This document shows, piece after piece, positions 36,359 through 50,365 of a stretch of DNA of 64,000 bases. Position numbers and translations under genes: made by a program. The number at the start of each line of letters is the position of its first letter. The first letter of the stretch is position 1. The notes beneath the pieces were generated by a model, which saw only the letters and a program-made list of their open reading frames with translations, did not search any database and was not told the origin of the DNA. Source of the stretch: Magicicada septendecula (taxonomy: Eukaryota; Arthropoda; Insecta; Hemiptera; Cicadidae); assembly GCA_034769895.1 (NCBI GenBank), contig CM068367.1, forward strand, positions 707,390,885-707,454,884. Reading direction: 5' to 3'.

Positions 36359-37390
36359 ATGAAGAAGATGGTAGGATCAATCAAGGAAGATAACAGGAAA
36401 TTCAGAGAAAAATTAAGAAAGGAGAGGGAACAGTCAATGGAGCAATCCAGCCAGAAAGTAGAAGGCAACCGATCCATAGGGGAGGAATTGGGCCAGATCA
36501 TAGACGATGGTTATAAGAGACTGGAAGAGAGAATAAAAAGATGTTGTGAAAGAACGAAAGGGAGCTTTAAGAAGACAAGAGAAGAATTAATAATAGACAA
36601 CAAACCAGAGACCGAAGAGGTACCGGAGAATGAAAACTTGGAACGAAATAATCTGCCAGTGAATGATAATCAAATGGAGGTAAAAGAATTACCCGAAGAT
36701 GAAAGCACGGAACACGTGAGCCAGAAACCCAAGGATAATGGGGTCAAAAACAAAATAATTAAGAAAACAAAAGAGAAGAAAACTGAAGAAAGAAGAATAA
36801 TACGCCCAAAGAAGACAAGGATTACAAAGGAAATAATAGAGATGACTCGAAGTGGTTTAATTAATATGATTAACTTCCCAGTCATCGACCGCCGGGAAGG
36901 AATTTATAGGAAGGAATATAGAAGGAGCTTCATGAAGATGGACGAAGAGAAGAACTATGTTACGACAAAGAAGATTATAAACAATAAAGTATTTAAAGCA
37001 AATATTCCTAGAAGAAGGATGCATCCCAAGAAGAAGGAAAATTACGAGGAACAAATGGACCAGATCATTGAAGGATATGCTCAAGCAATAGGAGAATTGC
37101 GGAAGGGGAGGAACCAATCGGAAAAACCCAACCAGAAGACAGATGACGATAAACCAAAATTAGAAGAGATACCAGAAGTTAAAAATAACGAAAACCAGGA
37201 GGACACTGTACACGTGTGTACCAAAGATAATGAGAAGAAGAAGACGGGAGAACGGGCAGCAAATGAAGATCTGATAGCAGCGAAATGGAAGAGTCGAATG
37301 ATAGTGAGGTACGTGACAAGAACAGATAGAAGCCTGAACACTGAAGATAACCGAACAACAAGAAGAGACGAAATAAATGACTATAGATAA
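36359..37390 (+). CDS. Gag-position charged protein, unit 5 (343 aa)
   Basis: The protein is identical to that of unit 4, including the missing Val codon, which marks a recent duplication or conversion between units 4 and 5. Upstream ATG 36308 is followed by TAG at 36335-36337. Confidence 0.6.
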   Translation: MKKMVGSIKEDNRKFREKLRKEREQSMEQSSQKVEGNRSIGEELGQIIDDGYKRLEERIKRCCERTKGSFKKTREELIIDNKPETEEVPENENLERNNLPVNDNQMEVKELPEDESTEHVSQKPKDNGVKNKIIKKTKEKKTEERRIIRPKKTRITKEIIEMTRSGLINMINFPVIDRREGIYRKEYRRSFMKMDEEKNYVTTKKIINNKVFKANIPRRRMHPKKKENYEEQMDQIIEGYAQAIGELRKGRNQSEKPNQKTDDDKPKLEEIPEVKNNENQEDTVHVCTKDNEKKKTGERAANEDLIAAKWKSRMIVRYVTRTDRSLNTEDNRTTRRDEINDYR

Positions 37391-39508
37391 ACTAAGTAAA
37401 AATACATTGAGGAAAAGGACGGATTCTTTTGATAATGACTAATGCTACCAAAAACAATATGAACAATACATATGAAATACAAGATCCTGTAATGAAGAAA
37501 ATTAAAGGTAATTATAATCAGACTTCCATAAAACGATATATTGAAGATTGAATAATGTAAAAAGATGGAATATTATAATGGAAATTATTTAATGTTGATA
37601 CTAAGTACGAAATGACAATTATGAATGTAAGAATAAATGTTGACAAGATATTGATATTATGACATAAAAGTGTAACCCAAAGAAATAATGTAAAATGTGA
37701 AGAAAATTGTAATTTACCCATACTACTAATATAGAAGAAAATATACGAGGCCGACACACAACATCCATGGCAAAGTAATATTTCCAACAGCCAGTCAACA
37801 GTAACTTACCAGCTTACCCGTACTAATATTAGAAAGAAGATATACGAGGCCTACACACAGCATCCATGGGAAAATAATATTTCCAACAGCCAGTCAACAG
37901 TAATTTACCATCTTACCCGTACTAATATAAAAAAGAATATATACGAGACGGACACCTAACACCAATGGCATATATGAGATAAAATAAAAATTCCTAGAGC
38001 CAGTCAACAGTAATTTACCATCTTACCCGTACTAATATAAGAAAGGAGATATACGAGACAGACAAATACCAGCTTGGCATAAAATATATAAAATATGTAT
38101 AGAAATTTCCAAGAGCCAGTCAACCAGTTATTAACATCTTACCCGTACTACAAAAAATAAGAAAGAAATATACGAGATGATATACAGAAAAAGCAACATA
38201 AGAAGTTGGAGAAATGGAAGCAAGTGAATATTATTGATATGAACAGATATACGATACCCAAACACGAGGCAAAAAACCAAAAGAGAGCCTATACTAAATG
38301 AAATGTAACACAAAGACGTGGATCATGAAGATGAAGAAGATTTTGAAGTAACGTTAAATGTAATACCAAGAGAAAAGATTAATTGATGACAAAGAAGATT
38401 GAAAAATAATATACTAACGAAGGAATCATGTGAAAATACCAGTGATGAAATGTAAACAAACTATCCCAGTAAAATGTGAAGAATTAAGTTAAGATGAATC
38501 AAGAAGAGGAGAATATAATAATGTATAAACCGCAGATGCGTGAAATAATCCCAAGGATATTTATTATTTGTCGAAAGAACGACTACTCTATATTTTGAGA
38601 TGAATTGACTGATGAATTATTCCAGCAATCATTTATATTATTGACAGAGATGATGTACCTCTGAATTTATTGATGTTAGTATGGCCAGCAGAGATGTATG
38701 CCACAGTGAGCCACTCTGAACTGCACCAGCTAAAATTATGTTAGGGAATTAGGGAATTAAATAAACAAGGGAGATAATTACATGGAAGGAAAAATAATTA
38801 TGATTCAAATAGAAGAGAATGAAGGGATATAAGAAAAACATAAGAGTCAACTTGGAAATATACAACAATTGATGAATTCTTCAGAAAATAAGTATACAAA
38901 TTCAGAATTAATCAATTCTTATAGGAAGGCATATGTAACGTATCAAAATAACGGTTACATAAAAATAATATAATACGTCAAATAAAAATGTACCATAAGC
39001 ATATTTCATCAAACATGGAAGAAGGAACAGAAGTATGAAAATCAAACGTGTATCTATAAATGAATAATGTTAAAGCAACCCAATGAAGAAGAAAGAAGAA
39101 TCATAAAAATATATCATCGAGTAGAAAGAAGAAAGAGAGAATACAATGGATCAATATAATACGTTAGCAATATAGGCCCAATAGATCAAAATAGTGAGGG
39201 GATATACCAAGAATTACTATCATCATAAGGAAGAGACGAACCAATAGATCAAAATAGTGAGGGGATATACCAAGAATTACTATCATCATAAGGAAGAGAC
39301 ATATTAAATGTAATTATCGTAGTGAGAGGATAAACTAATTTACCATAATAGTGAGACAAATATAAGATAATGATTATCATAATAATGAGTGAAAATGTTG
39401 AATATATAATTATATTAAATGAACATGAGTTATCACAAATAGTGAGGAACCAAAAAATGCCTTACAAGTGACAAACAATTCAAATGAAGAATAAACAATT
39501 GAATAACC
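37391..39508 (+). other. Post-gag non-coding internal region, unit 5
   Basis: The small ORF is at 37435-37551, the ~105-bp minisatellite at about 37713-38168, and two 61-bp repeats at 39179-39300. The region is nearly identical to unit 4. Confidence 0.55.
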
Positions 39509-39531
39509 AGAAGAAGAAGAAGAAGAAGAAA
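39509..39531 (+). promoter_or_regulatory. Polypurine tract, unit 5, A(GAA)7A
   Basis: A 23-nt purine run abuts TGTACC of LTR 5. Confidence 0.75.
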
Positions 39532-42500
39532 TGTACCATGAAGAATGAAGATTAAGTGTAACTAGAACAAGACACCAGCATTCCCAAAATATGGAAGGCA
39601 CCACAACTAGTAAAGTAACCAAAATAAGAATAATGATTACAAGATTAATAATAATAAAAAAACTATTTATCAAGTAAGGACATAGTGAAATCAATATAAT
39701 AAAAACCAAGTGTTGAACCTTAGTAAGTGATCACAAACAATAATAGTGAATACTTTATATAAGTGCAACAATAAATAGTGTAATGACACTACCCCAAATA
39801 AGCAACACAGACAATATGAGTGAAGTGTTTATGACAAAGGGAAGTGAATAAAAATTAATAAGTGAAATCAACGGTTATCAAGTGAAATACACAGACAATT
39901 AGTGTACCAATTGTCATCCAAGATTGTAAAACCACAAACATACTTAGTAAGACCACCAATTTAATGGAACTGAAAAGAGAAATAATTGCTCAAAAAGACC
40001 AATAATAAAAGCTATATAATCCTTGATATGGAATGTGCCTGAATGTCATAGTAACACAGGACATAGTGTAGATAAATGTTATAACCAATAAGTAGTAAAC
40101 AAACTAATTTGTTGAAAAGAAACAAACCAATGTATACAAGCCAAGATGCAACCCACCAAAATGTGTAACATAGTTAAGTAAAAAACCAAGTATTATTGTA
40201 TAAAAATATAGTGTAAAATGTGTACAAAGTGTGTAAAACATAGTAATAAACAATGGTAGTAACATGCCATAATGACATGACAGTATTTAAGCTGAATATT
40301 GAATAAAGTAAGAAGCATATTGTTGCCAACTCAGTAACACATAACCTCATCTGAACAGGACCTACAACATAAAATCATACACAATAATTAGATAAAGTAA
40401 TTACTAGTAATTGTTTCAAACAGAGACCAAATAAGAACAAATGTACAAGACAATGAATACCTTATGAACTGAAGAACACAACTATATAAGTCAGATTATT
40501 AATAATAACAATAAACAAATTAGACAGAATCCCAAGTGAATAGAGAGTTAATCAAAAAACCATAAAACTTGTAAAGAGAGAGTAAGGAAGTTTACCAGTA
40601 GTTAGAAGAATGTTCAATTCAACTATGAGAATACCTCACAATCATTGTATAAGTAATTTAATAACTATAATCTAATAAACTAATTAACTGTAATCATAGG
40701 ACTAGGTGTAAATAACCATCCTACTGTAACTTAAAGAAATTTCAACTAACAAAAAGTTAGTAAGTGCACTAAACAGACCATGTACAATATCTGTGTACAC
40801 TTTAATTATCAATAATGCATATAATATATGATAAAAATAACTAAATGAGAGTGACAGAATGGCGAAATAATAGCATAGTGTATTTTAAACAATGCTATGT
40901 GTGTAAATAAGACAACATTTGTTGGAGTAAAGTATCAGCAAATATATGTAAAAGTGTTAAATAACATTTTAGTACCAAAGGTATGTAATAGTATAAGAAA
41001 TAATGGTGACATAAGCAAATACAAATGCTTGGACATGTATGGCTTGTACGCCATGAATGCATTTTGCTTAAACCACAAATATGTTAATATTATGTGTTAA
41101 ATAATGAGAGATATGGACTCTAAACGTTTAATTATAAGCATTATGTTATAATAACACCAAAATATAGTGGAAAAAACTTATTTTTATTAAGAGCCACTAT
41201 ATGTGTATTGTATAAAGTGAAGTGAGTTGTTAATGGACGTATTTATTACTTGTTTGGACTTAAATTAAAGACACAAGTATCCGCAAAACAATGCGACTAT
41301 TCAAATGACGATCGGACGATTAATAAGAAACTTATGAATATTATAAGATTTTCTGTCATTTCCGAATGGGAATGAACGCGTCATAGCTGAGTCTCGAACC
41401 CAAAGCATAGACGCTAAAAATTAAAATTTTAATATAACCAAGGCATTTGGGGTAGAGAGTACAGACTTCTAAACCAATAGGATGATCTGATTTTACCAGA
41501 CGCGAGAAGAAGCTTCGATGAGAAGAATTAATTGTTTTTCAGCCACCGATGCGAGCGGAGCCCGCGACAGTCATCAAGAAAACATTTTGAAATGTGCGTG
41601 TCAGATAGTAAACAATTATAACTAACCTCAACTGAAGACTAATTTTTTTTATCGTGTGACAGTGCTACGAATAATAAAGTGAATTATTAAAACATTGCCA
41701 GTGTATAATAAAGGCAATGTTAAGTGAAATATGCAGGGAGTACTATCAGTTAATGAATTTTAAAATAAAAATGAAAATATAATTTTCGTCAGTTGACGAA
41801 TATTATAGCGGACTACGTTAGCCAAGCACACACTATGCATGGTTAATCTAGCAAACGATGATATATTATCAGGCACAATAAATAAAAGTTCTCGTTTAAT
41901 TTAATAATTTTATTTAATTAAAATATTTTGATATTTGTGTAAGAAAAAATAATAACAGAAGTCGAAGTAATGATAAATACCGCAAACAACACTTGTAAAA
42001 TATAGTCGCTTACTTGACTACAATCCCAGTTGTACTTGATAAATAATGATTTTACATACGAGAACAATCACTGCCATTAATTATCCATCTTATTACGATA
42101 AATAATGTTTTTGAAAATAGTATTAAGATTTCAATAATGTTAAATAACTTATTCTGTTAACTTACTCTCATCTATAGGTAAACTAACCTATAACCAACAA
42201 ATATTTCTTTGCCAACAGAGAGTCACGCCATTCATTAACAATACTTTTTTGAATAGACTCAATAAGAAGAATTTTTCTATTCTTTATCAAATCCAGTTCA
42301 TAATAATAATTCAACCAGTAATATTGTTTTAATAGTGTAACGTTTATAACACGTGTTACACAGCTTTGAATAACTAACTGCAGCACACCTGCTGTATGAC
42401 AATACGGTAATTTTAATATCGTATTGAGGTTAACTATTTTTAATTTTTTATCTTTTGATCATTCTATATGAATAAATATTATTCTTAACAAGCATCTTTG

Positions 42501-43194
42501 TATCTTGCATCATGTAAATTCAAAGAATCCATGAAAATTTGGTACCTATAATAACCAAAGTTAACATAACAAGAATTACCATAATATTGTATATTGTACC
42601 AGTGTAAGCTGAAGAATTTTCAGAAAATAATTAACTTTGTTGTTTTTAAAGATTTATTCATTGTTTTAAAAAAGGATTTAATTTAATTTAACTAATGTTA
42701 ATAAATGCCTAAAGATAAATATCTTACCAGTGAACAGAGAGTATTTATTTCTTTTAAATAGGCACAAATAACTTGCATTTTAGAAGCAATTGTTTCTCAA
42801 GGTGGCGGCAATATTCCAGCGGCCAGTATTTGAATATTCAATCCACGGTTAAGTATCATTATCATTTTATGTACTGTGTATATGTTAATATCAAGGTGAA
42901 GTATTTTGTGTGTTATTCATGTCCTTCCAGTGAGATAGAGCAACATATTAGGAAGATTGAAGACGTTCACGGATGGTAAGTGGGGTGGTAGATACATCAG
43001 GAGAACAGTTATTAGAGTCCTTTTAAACATAAACATTATTTTAAATATAAACATTACTATTTCAATTAATTATTAAACAACAAAAAACAACACTAATCAT
43101 TGATAATTATATTACGACGTGAGGATTGAAGAGTAATACTACTAAATCAATTACAAGTTAATTTAGAATAAAACACTATAGTCGTTTGATTACA
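39532..43194 (+). repeat. LTR 5 (3663 bp, type A)
   Basis: TATA-like TTATATAAG is at 39755-39763. It has the GAAGAAGCTTCG marker and, near its 3' end, CATGTCCTTCCAG (about 42918), which LTRs 6 and 7 share but LTRs 0-4 and 8 do not. Confidence 0.8.
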
Positions 43195-43197
43195 ACG

Positions 43198-43215
43198 TGG
43201 CGCCCAACGTGGGGC
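43198..43215 (+). promoter_or_regulatory. Primer-binding site, tRNA-Lys type, unit 6
   Basis: The 18-nt site is identical, 3 nt after the LTR end at 43194. Confidence 0.9.
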
Positions 43216-43356
43216 ACGAATTAGGACGACAATATTCAACAAAACAAAATAAATAAATAATTATTAAACCTAATTCGGCGGCAATTGCATTGCAAGAATA
43301 CAAAGATGTCGGGATTAACAAAAACACAAATATAGGACACAGACTTCCAAGAATGG

Positions 43357-44391
43357 ATGAAGAAGATGGTAGGATCAATCAAGGAAGATAACAGGAAATT
43401 CAGAGAAAAATTAAGAAAGGAGAGGGAACAGTCAATGGAGCAATCCAGCCAGAAAGTAGAAGGCAACCGATCCATAGGGGAGGAATTGGGCCAGATCATA
43501 GACGATGGTTATAAGAGACTGGAAGAGAGAATAAAAAGATGTTGTGAAAGAACGAAAGGGAGCTTTAAGAAGACAAGAGAAGAATTAATAATAGACAACA
43601 AACCAGAGACCGAAGAGGTACCGGAGAATGAAAACTTGGAACGAAATAATCTGCCAGTGAATGATAATCAAATGGAGGTAAAAGAATTACCCGAAGATGA
43701 AAGCACGGAACACGTGAGCCAGAAACCCAAGGATAATGGGATCAAAAACAAAATAATTAACAAAACAAAAGAGAAGAAAACTGAAGAAAGAAGAATAATA
43801 CGCCCAAAGAAGACAAGGATTACAAAGGAAATAATAGAGATGACTCGAAGTGGTTTAATTAATATGATTAACTTCCCAGTCATCGACCGCCGGGAAGGAA
43901 TTTATAGGAAGGAATATAGAAGGAGCTTCATGAAGATGGACGAAGAGAAGAACTATGTTACGACAAAGAAGATTATAAACAATAAAGTATTTAAAGCAAA
44001 TATTCCTAGAAGAAGGATGCATCCCAAGAAGAAGGAAAATTACGAGGAACAAATGGACCAGATCATTGAAGGATACGCTCAAGCAATAAGAGAATTGCGG
44101 AAGGGGAGGAACCAATTGGTGGAAAAACCCAACCAGAAGACAGATGACGATAAACCAAAATTAGAAGAGATACCAGAAGTTAAAAATAACGAAAACCAGG
44201 AGGACACTGTACACGTGTGTACCAAAGATAATGAGAAGAAGAAGACGGGAGAACGGGCAGCAAATGAAGATCTGATAGCAGCGAAATGGAAGAGTCGAAT
44301 GATAGTGAGGTACGTGACAAGAACAGATAGAAGCCTGAACACTGAAGATAACCGAACAACAAGAAGAGACGAAATAAATGACTATGGATAA
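43357..44391 (+). CDS. Gag-position charged protein, unit 6 (344 aa)
   Basis: The frame is open from the internal Met; upstream ATG 43306 meets TAG at 43333-43335. Distinctive residues shared with units 7 and 8 are Ile129 (DNGIKNKI), Asn135 (IINKTK) and Leu at 254 (NQLVEK). The C-terminus is DYG, as in unit 1, where GGA replaces AGA. The protein is identical to that of unit 7. Confidence 0.6.
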   Translation: MKKMVGSIKEDNRKFREKLRKEREQSMEQSSQKVEGNRSIGEELGQIIDDGYKRLEERIKRCCERTKGSFKKTREELIIDNKPETEEVPENENLERNNLPVNDNQMEVKELPEDESTEHVSQKPKDNGIKNKIINKTKEKKTEERRIIRPKKTRITKEIIEMTRSGLINMINFPVIDRREGIYRKEYRRSFMKMDEEKNYVTTKKIINNKVFKANIPRRRMHPKKKENYEEQMDQIIEGYAQAIRELRKGRNQLVEKPNQKTDDDKPKLEEIPEVKNNENQEDTVHVCTKDNEKKKTGERAANEDLIAAKWKSRMIVRYVTRTDRSLNTEDNRTTRRDEINDYG

Positions 44392-46563
44392 ACTAAGTAA
44401 AAATACATTGAGGAAAAGGACGGATTCTTTTGATAATGACTAATGCTACCAAAAACAATATGAACAATACATATGAAATACAAGATCCTGTAACGAAGAA
44501 AATTAAAGGTAATTATAATCAGACTTCCATAAAACGATATATTGAAGATTGAATAATGTAAAAAGATGGAGTATTATAATGGAAATTATTTAATGTTGAT
44601 ACTAAGTACGAAATGACAATTATGAATGTAAGAATAAATGTTGACAAGATATTGATATTATGACATAAAAGTGTAACCCAAAGAAATAATGTAAAATGTG
44701 AAGAAAATTGTAATTTACCCGTACTACTAATATAGAAGAAAATATACGAGGCCGACACACAACACCCATGGCAAAATAATATTTCCAACAGCCAGTCAAC
44801 AGTAACTTACCATCTTACCCGTACTAATATTAGAAAGAAGATATACAAGGCCGACACACAACATCCATGGGAAAATAATATTTCCAACAGCCAGTCAACA
44901 GTAATTTACCATCTTACCCGTACTAATATAAAAAAGAATATATACGAGACGGACACCTAACACCAATGGCATATATGAGATAAAATAAAAATTCCTACAG
45001 TCAGTCAACAGTAATTTACCATCTTACCCGTACTAATATAAGAAAGGAGATATACGAGACAGACAAATACCAGCTTGGCATAAAATATGTATAGAAATTT
45101 CCAAGAGCCAGTCAACCAGTTATTAACATCTTACCCGTACTACAAAAAATAAGAAAGAAATATACGAGATGATATACAGAAAAAGCAACATAAGAAGTTG
45201 GAGAAATGGAAGCAAGTGAATATTATTGATATGAACAGATATACGTTACCCAAACATGAAGCGAAAAAAATAAAAGAGAGCCTATACTAAATGAAATGTA
45301 ACACAAAGACGTGGATCATGAAGATGAAGAAGATTTTGAAGTAACGTTAAATGTAATACCAAGAGAAAAGATTAATTGATGACAAAGAAGATTGAAAAAT
45401 AATATACTAACGAAGGAATCATGTGAAAATACCAGTGATGAAATGTAAACAAACTATCCCAGTAAAATGTGAAGAATTAAGTTAAGATGAATCAAGAAGA
45501 GGAGAATATAATAATGTATAAACCGCAGATGCGTGAAATAATCCCAAGGATATTTATTATTTGTCGAAAGAACGACTACTCTATATTCTGAGATGAATTG
45601 ACTGATGAATTATTCCAGCAATCATTTATATTATTGACAGAGATGATGTACCTCTGAATTTATTGATGTTAGTATGGCCAGCAGAGATGTATGCCACAGT
45701 GAGCCACTCTGAACTGCACCAGCTAAAATTATGTTAGGGAATTAGGGAATTAAATAAACAAGGGAGATAATTACATGGAAGGAAAAATAATTATGATTCA
45801 AATAGAAGAGAATGAAGGGATATAAGAAAAACATAAGAGTCAACTTGGAAATATACAACAATTGATGAATTCTTCAGAAAATAAGTATACAAATTCAGAA
45901 TTAATCAATTCTTATAGGAAGGCATATGTAACGTATCAAAATAACGGTTACATAAAAATAATATAATACGTCAAATAAAAGTGTACCATAAGCATATTTC
46001 ATCAAACATGGAAGAAGGAACAGAAGTATGAAAATCAAACGTGTATCTATAAATGAATAATGTTAAAGCAACCCAATGAAGAAGAAAGAAGAATCATAAA
46101 AATATATCATCGAGTAGAAAGAAGAAAGAGAGAATACAATGGATCAATATAATACGTTAGCAATATAGGCCCAATAGATCAAAATAGTGAGGGGATATAC
46201 CAAGAATTACTATCATCATAAGGAAGAGACGAACCAATAGATCAAAATAGTGAGGGGTATACTAAGAATTACTATCATCATAAGGAAGAGACGAACCAAT
46301 AGATCAAAATAGTGAGGGGATATACCAAGAATTACAATCATCATAAGGAAGAGACATATTAAATGTAATTATCGTAGTGAGAGGATAAACTAATTTACCA
46401 TAATAGTGAGACAAATATAAGATAATGATTATCATAATAATGAGTGAAAATGTTGAATATATAACTATATTAAATGAACATGAGTTATCACAAATAGTGA
46501 GGAACCAAAAAATGCCTTACAAGTGACAAACAATTAAAATGAAGAATAAACAATTGAATAACC
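44392..46563 (+). other. Post-gag non-coding internal region, unit 6
   Basis: The small ORF is at 44436-44552 and the ~105-bp minisatellite at about 44713-45160. Three 61-bp repeats lie at 46172-46355, as in units 1 and 8. No pol-like frame is visible. Confidence 0.55.
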
Positions 46564-46583
46564 AGAAGAAGAAGAAGAAGAAA
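46564..46583 (+). promoter_or_regulatory. Polypurine tract, unit 6, A(GAA)6A
   Basis: A 20-nt purine run abuts TGTACC of LTR 6. Confidence 0.75.
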
Positions 46584-49500
46584 TGTACCATGAAGAATGA
46601 AGATTAAGTGTAACTAGAACAAGACACCAGCATTCCCAAAATATGGAAGGCACCACAACTAGTAAAGTAACCAAAATAAGAATAATGATTACAAGATTAA
46701 TAATAATAAAAAAACTATCAAGGAAGGACATAGTGAAACCAATATAATAAAAACCAAGTGTTGAACCTTAGTAAGTGATCACAAACAATAATAGTGTAAT
46801 GACACTACCCCAAATAAGCAACACAGACAATATGAGTGAAGTGTTTATGACAAAGGGAAGTGAATAAAAATTAATAAGTGAAATCAACGGTTATCAAGTG
46901 AAATACACAAACAATTAGTGTACCAATTGTAATCCAAGATTGTAAAACCACAAACATACTTAGTAAGACCACCAATTTAATGGAACTGAAAAGAGAAATA
47001 ATTGCTCAAAAAGACCAATAATAAAAGCTATATAATCCTTGATATGGAATGTGCCTGAATGTCATAGTAACACAGGACATAGTGTAGATAAATGTTATAA
47101 CAAATAAGTAGTAAACAAACTAATTTGTTGAAAAGAAACAAACCAATGTATACAAGAATACAAGATGCAACCCACCAAAATGTGTAACATAGTTAAGTAA
47201 AAAACCAAGTATTATTGTACAAAAATATAGTGTAAAATGTGTACAAAGTGTGTAAAACATAGTAATAAACAATGGTAGTAACATGCCATAATGACATGAC
47301 AGTATTTAAGCTGAATATTGAATAAAGTAAGAAGCATATTGTTGCCAACTCAGTAACACATAACCTCATCTGAACAGGACCTACAACATAAAATCATACA
47401 CAATAATTAGATAAAGTAATTACCAGTAATTGTTTCAAACAGAGACCAAATAAGAACAAATGTACAAGACAATGAATACCTTATGAACTGAAGAACACAA
47501 CTATATAAGTCAGATTATTAATAATAACAATAAACAAATTAGACAGAATCCCAAGTGAATAGAGAGTTAATCAAAAAACCATAACAAAACTTGTAAAGAG
47601 AGAGTAAGGAAGTTTACCAGTAGTTAGAAGAATGTTCAATTCAACTATGAGAATACCTCACAATCATTGTATAAGTAATTTAATAACTATAATCTAATAA
47701 ACTAATTAACTGTAATCATAGGACTAGGTGTAAATAACCATCCTACTGTAACTTAAAGAAATTTCAACTAACAAAAAGTTAGTAAGTGCACTAAACAGAC
47801 CATGTACAATGTCTGTGTACACTTTAATTATCAATAATGCATATAATATATGATAAAAATAACTAAATGAGAGTGACAGAATGGCGAAATAATAGCATAG
47901 TGTATTTTAAACAATGCTATATGTGTAAATAAGACAACATTTGTTGGAGTAAAGTATCAGCAAATATATGTAAAAGTGTTAAATAACATTTTAGTACCAA
48001 AGGTATGTAATAGTATAAGAAATAATGGTGACATAAGCAAATACAAATGCTTGGACATGTATGGCTTGTACGCCATGAATGCATTTTGCTTAAACCACAA
48101 ATATGTTAATATTATGTGTTAAATAATGAGAGATATGGACTCTAAACGTTTAATTATAAGCATTATGTTATAATAACACCAAAATATAGTGGAAAAAACT
48201 TATTTTTATTAAGAGCCACTATATGTGTATTGTATAAAGTGAAGTGAGTTGTTAATGGACGGATTTATTACTTGTTTGGACTTAAGTATCCGCAAAACAA
48301 TGTGACTATTCAAATGACGATCGGACGATTAATAAGAAACTTATGAATATTATAAGATTTTCTGTCATTTCCGAATGGGAATGAACGCGTCATAGCTGAG
48401 TCTCGAACCCAAAGCATAGACGCTAAAAATTAAAATTTTAATATAACCAAGGCATTTGGGGTAGAGAGTACAGACTTCTAAACCAATAGGATGATCTGAT
48501 TTTACCAGACGCGAGAAGGAGCTTCGATGAGAAGAATTAATTGTTTTTCAGCCACCGATGCGAGCGGAGCCCGCGACAGTCATCAAGAAAACATTTTGAA
48601 ATGTGCGCGTCAGATAGTAAACAATTATAACTAACCTCAACTGAAGACTAATTTTTTTTATCGTGTGACAGTGCTACGAATAATAAAGTGAATTATTAAA
48701 ACATTGCCAGTGTATAATAAAGGCAATGTTAAGTGAAATATGCAGGGAGTACTATCAGTTAATGAATTTTAAAATAAAAATGAAAATATAATTTTCGTCA
48801 GTTGACGAATATTATAGCGGACTACGTTAGCCAAGCACACACTATGCATGGTTAATCTAGCAAACGATGATATATTATCAGGCACAATAAATAAAAGTTC
48901 TCGTTTAATTTAATAATTTTATTTAATTAAAATATTTTGATATTTGTGTAAGAAAAAATAATAACAGAAGTCGAAGTAATGATAAATACCGCAAACAACA
49001 CTTGTAAAATATAGTCGCTTACTTGACTACAATCCCAGTTGTACTTGATAAATAATGATTTTACATACGAGAACAATCACTGCCATTAATTATCCATCTT
49101 ATTACGATAAATAATGTTTTTGAAAATAGTATTAAGATTTCAATAATGTTAAATAACTTATTCTGTTAACTTACTCTCATCTATAGGTAAACTAACCTAT
49201 AACCAACAAATATTTCTTTGCCAACAGAGAGTCACGCCATTCATTAACAATACTTTTTTGAATAGACTCAATAAGAAGAATTTTTCTATTCTTTATCAAA
49301 TCCAGTTCATAATAATAATTCAACCAGTAATATTGTTTTAATAGTGTAACGTTTATAACACGTGTTACACAGCTTTGAATAACTAACTGCAGCACACCTG
49401 CTGTATGACAATACGGTAATTTTAATATCGTATTGAGGTTAACTATTTTTAATTTTTTATCTTTTGATCATTCTATATGAATAAATATTATTCTTAACAA

Positions 49501-50203
49501 GCATCTTTGTATCTTGCATCATGTAAATTCAAAGAATCCATGAAATTTTGGTACCTATAATAACCAAAGTTAACATAACAAGAATTACCATAATATTGTA
49601 TATTGTACCAGTGTAAGCTGAAGAATTTTCAGAAAATAATTAACTTTGTTGTTTTTAAAGATTTATTCATTGTTTTAAAAAAGGATTTAATTTAATTTAA
49701 CTAATGTTAATAAATGCCTAAAGATAAATATCTTACCAGTGAACAGAGAGTATTTATTTCTTTTAAATAGGCACAAATAACTTGCATTTTAGAAGCAATT
49801 GTTTCTCAAGGTGGCGGCAATATTCCAGCGGCCAGTATTTGAATATTCAATCCACGGTTAAGTATCATTATCATTTTATGTACTGTGTATATGTTAATAT
49901 CAAGGTGAAGTATTTTGTGTGTTATTCATGTCCTTCCAGTGAGATAGAGCAACATATTAGGAAGATTGAAGACGTTCACGGATGGTAAGTGGGGTGGTAG
50001 ATACATCAGGAGAACAGTTATTAGAGTCCTTTTAAACATAAACATTATTTTAAATATAAACATTACTATTTCAATTAATTATTAAACAACAAAAAACAAC
50101 ACTAATCATTGATAATTATATTACGACGTGAGGATTGAAGAGTAATACTACTAAATCAATTACAAGTTAATTTAGAATAAAACACTATAGTCGTTTGATT
50201 ACA
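46584..50203 (+). repeat. LTR 6 (3620 bp, type B, TATA-like box deleted)
   Basis: A deletion of about 32 bp near 46795, between direct repeats AATAGTG, removes the TTATATAAG present in LTRs 1-5 and 7. A 4-bp loss near 46717 is also shared with LTR 8, while a 13-bp loss near 48285 is private. It carries GACGGATTT (near 48259), as LTR 8 does. Confidence 0.8.
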
Positions 50204-50206
50204 ACG

Positions 50207-50224
50207 TGGCGCCCAACGTGGGGC
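50207..50224 (+). promoter_or_regulatory. Primer-binding site, tRNA-Lys type, unit 7
   Basis: The 18-nt site is identical, 3 nt after the LTR end at 50203. Confidence 0.9.
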
Positions 50225-50365
50225 ACGAATTAGGACGACAATATTCAACAAAACAAAATAAATAAATAATTATTAAACCTAATTCGGCGGCAATTGCATT
50301 GCAAGAATACAAAGATGTCGGGATTAACAAAAACACAAATATAGGACACAGACTTCCAAGAATGG

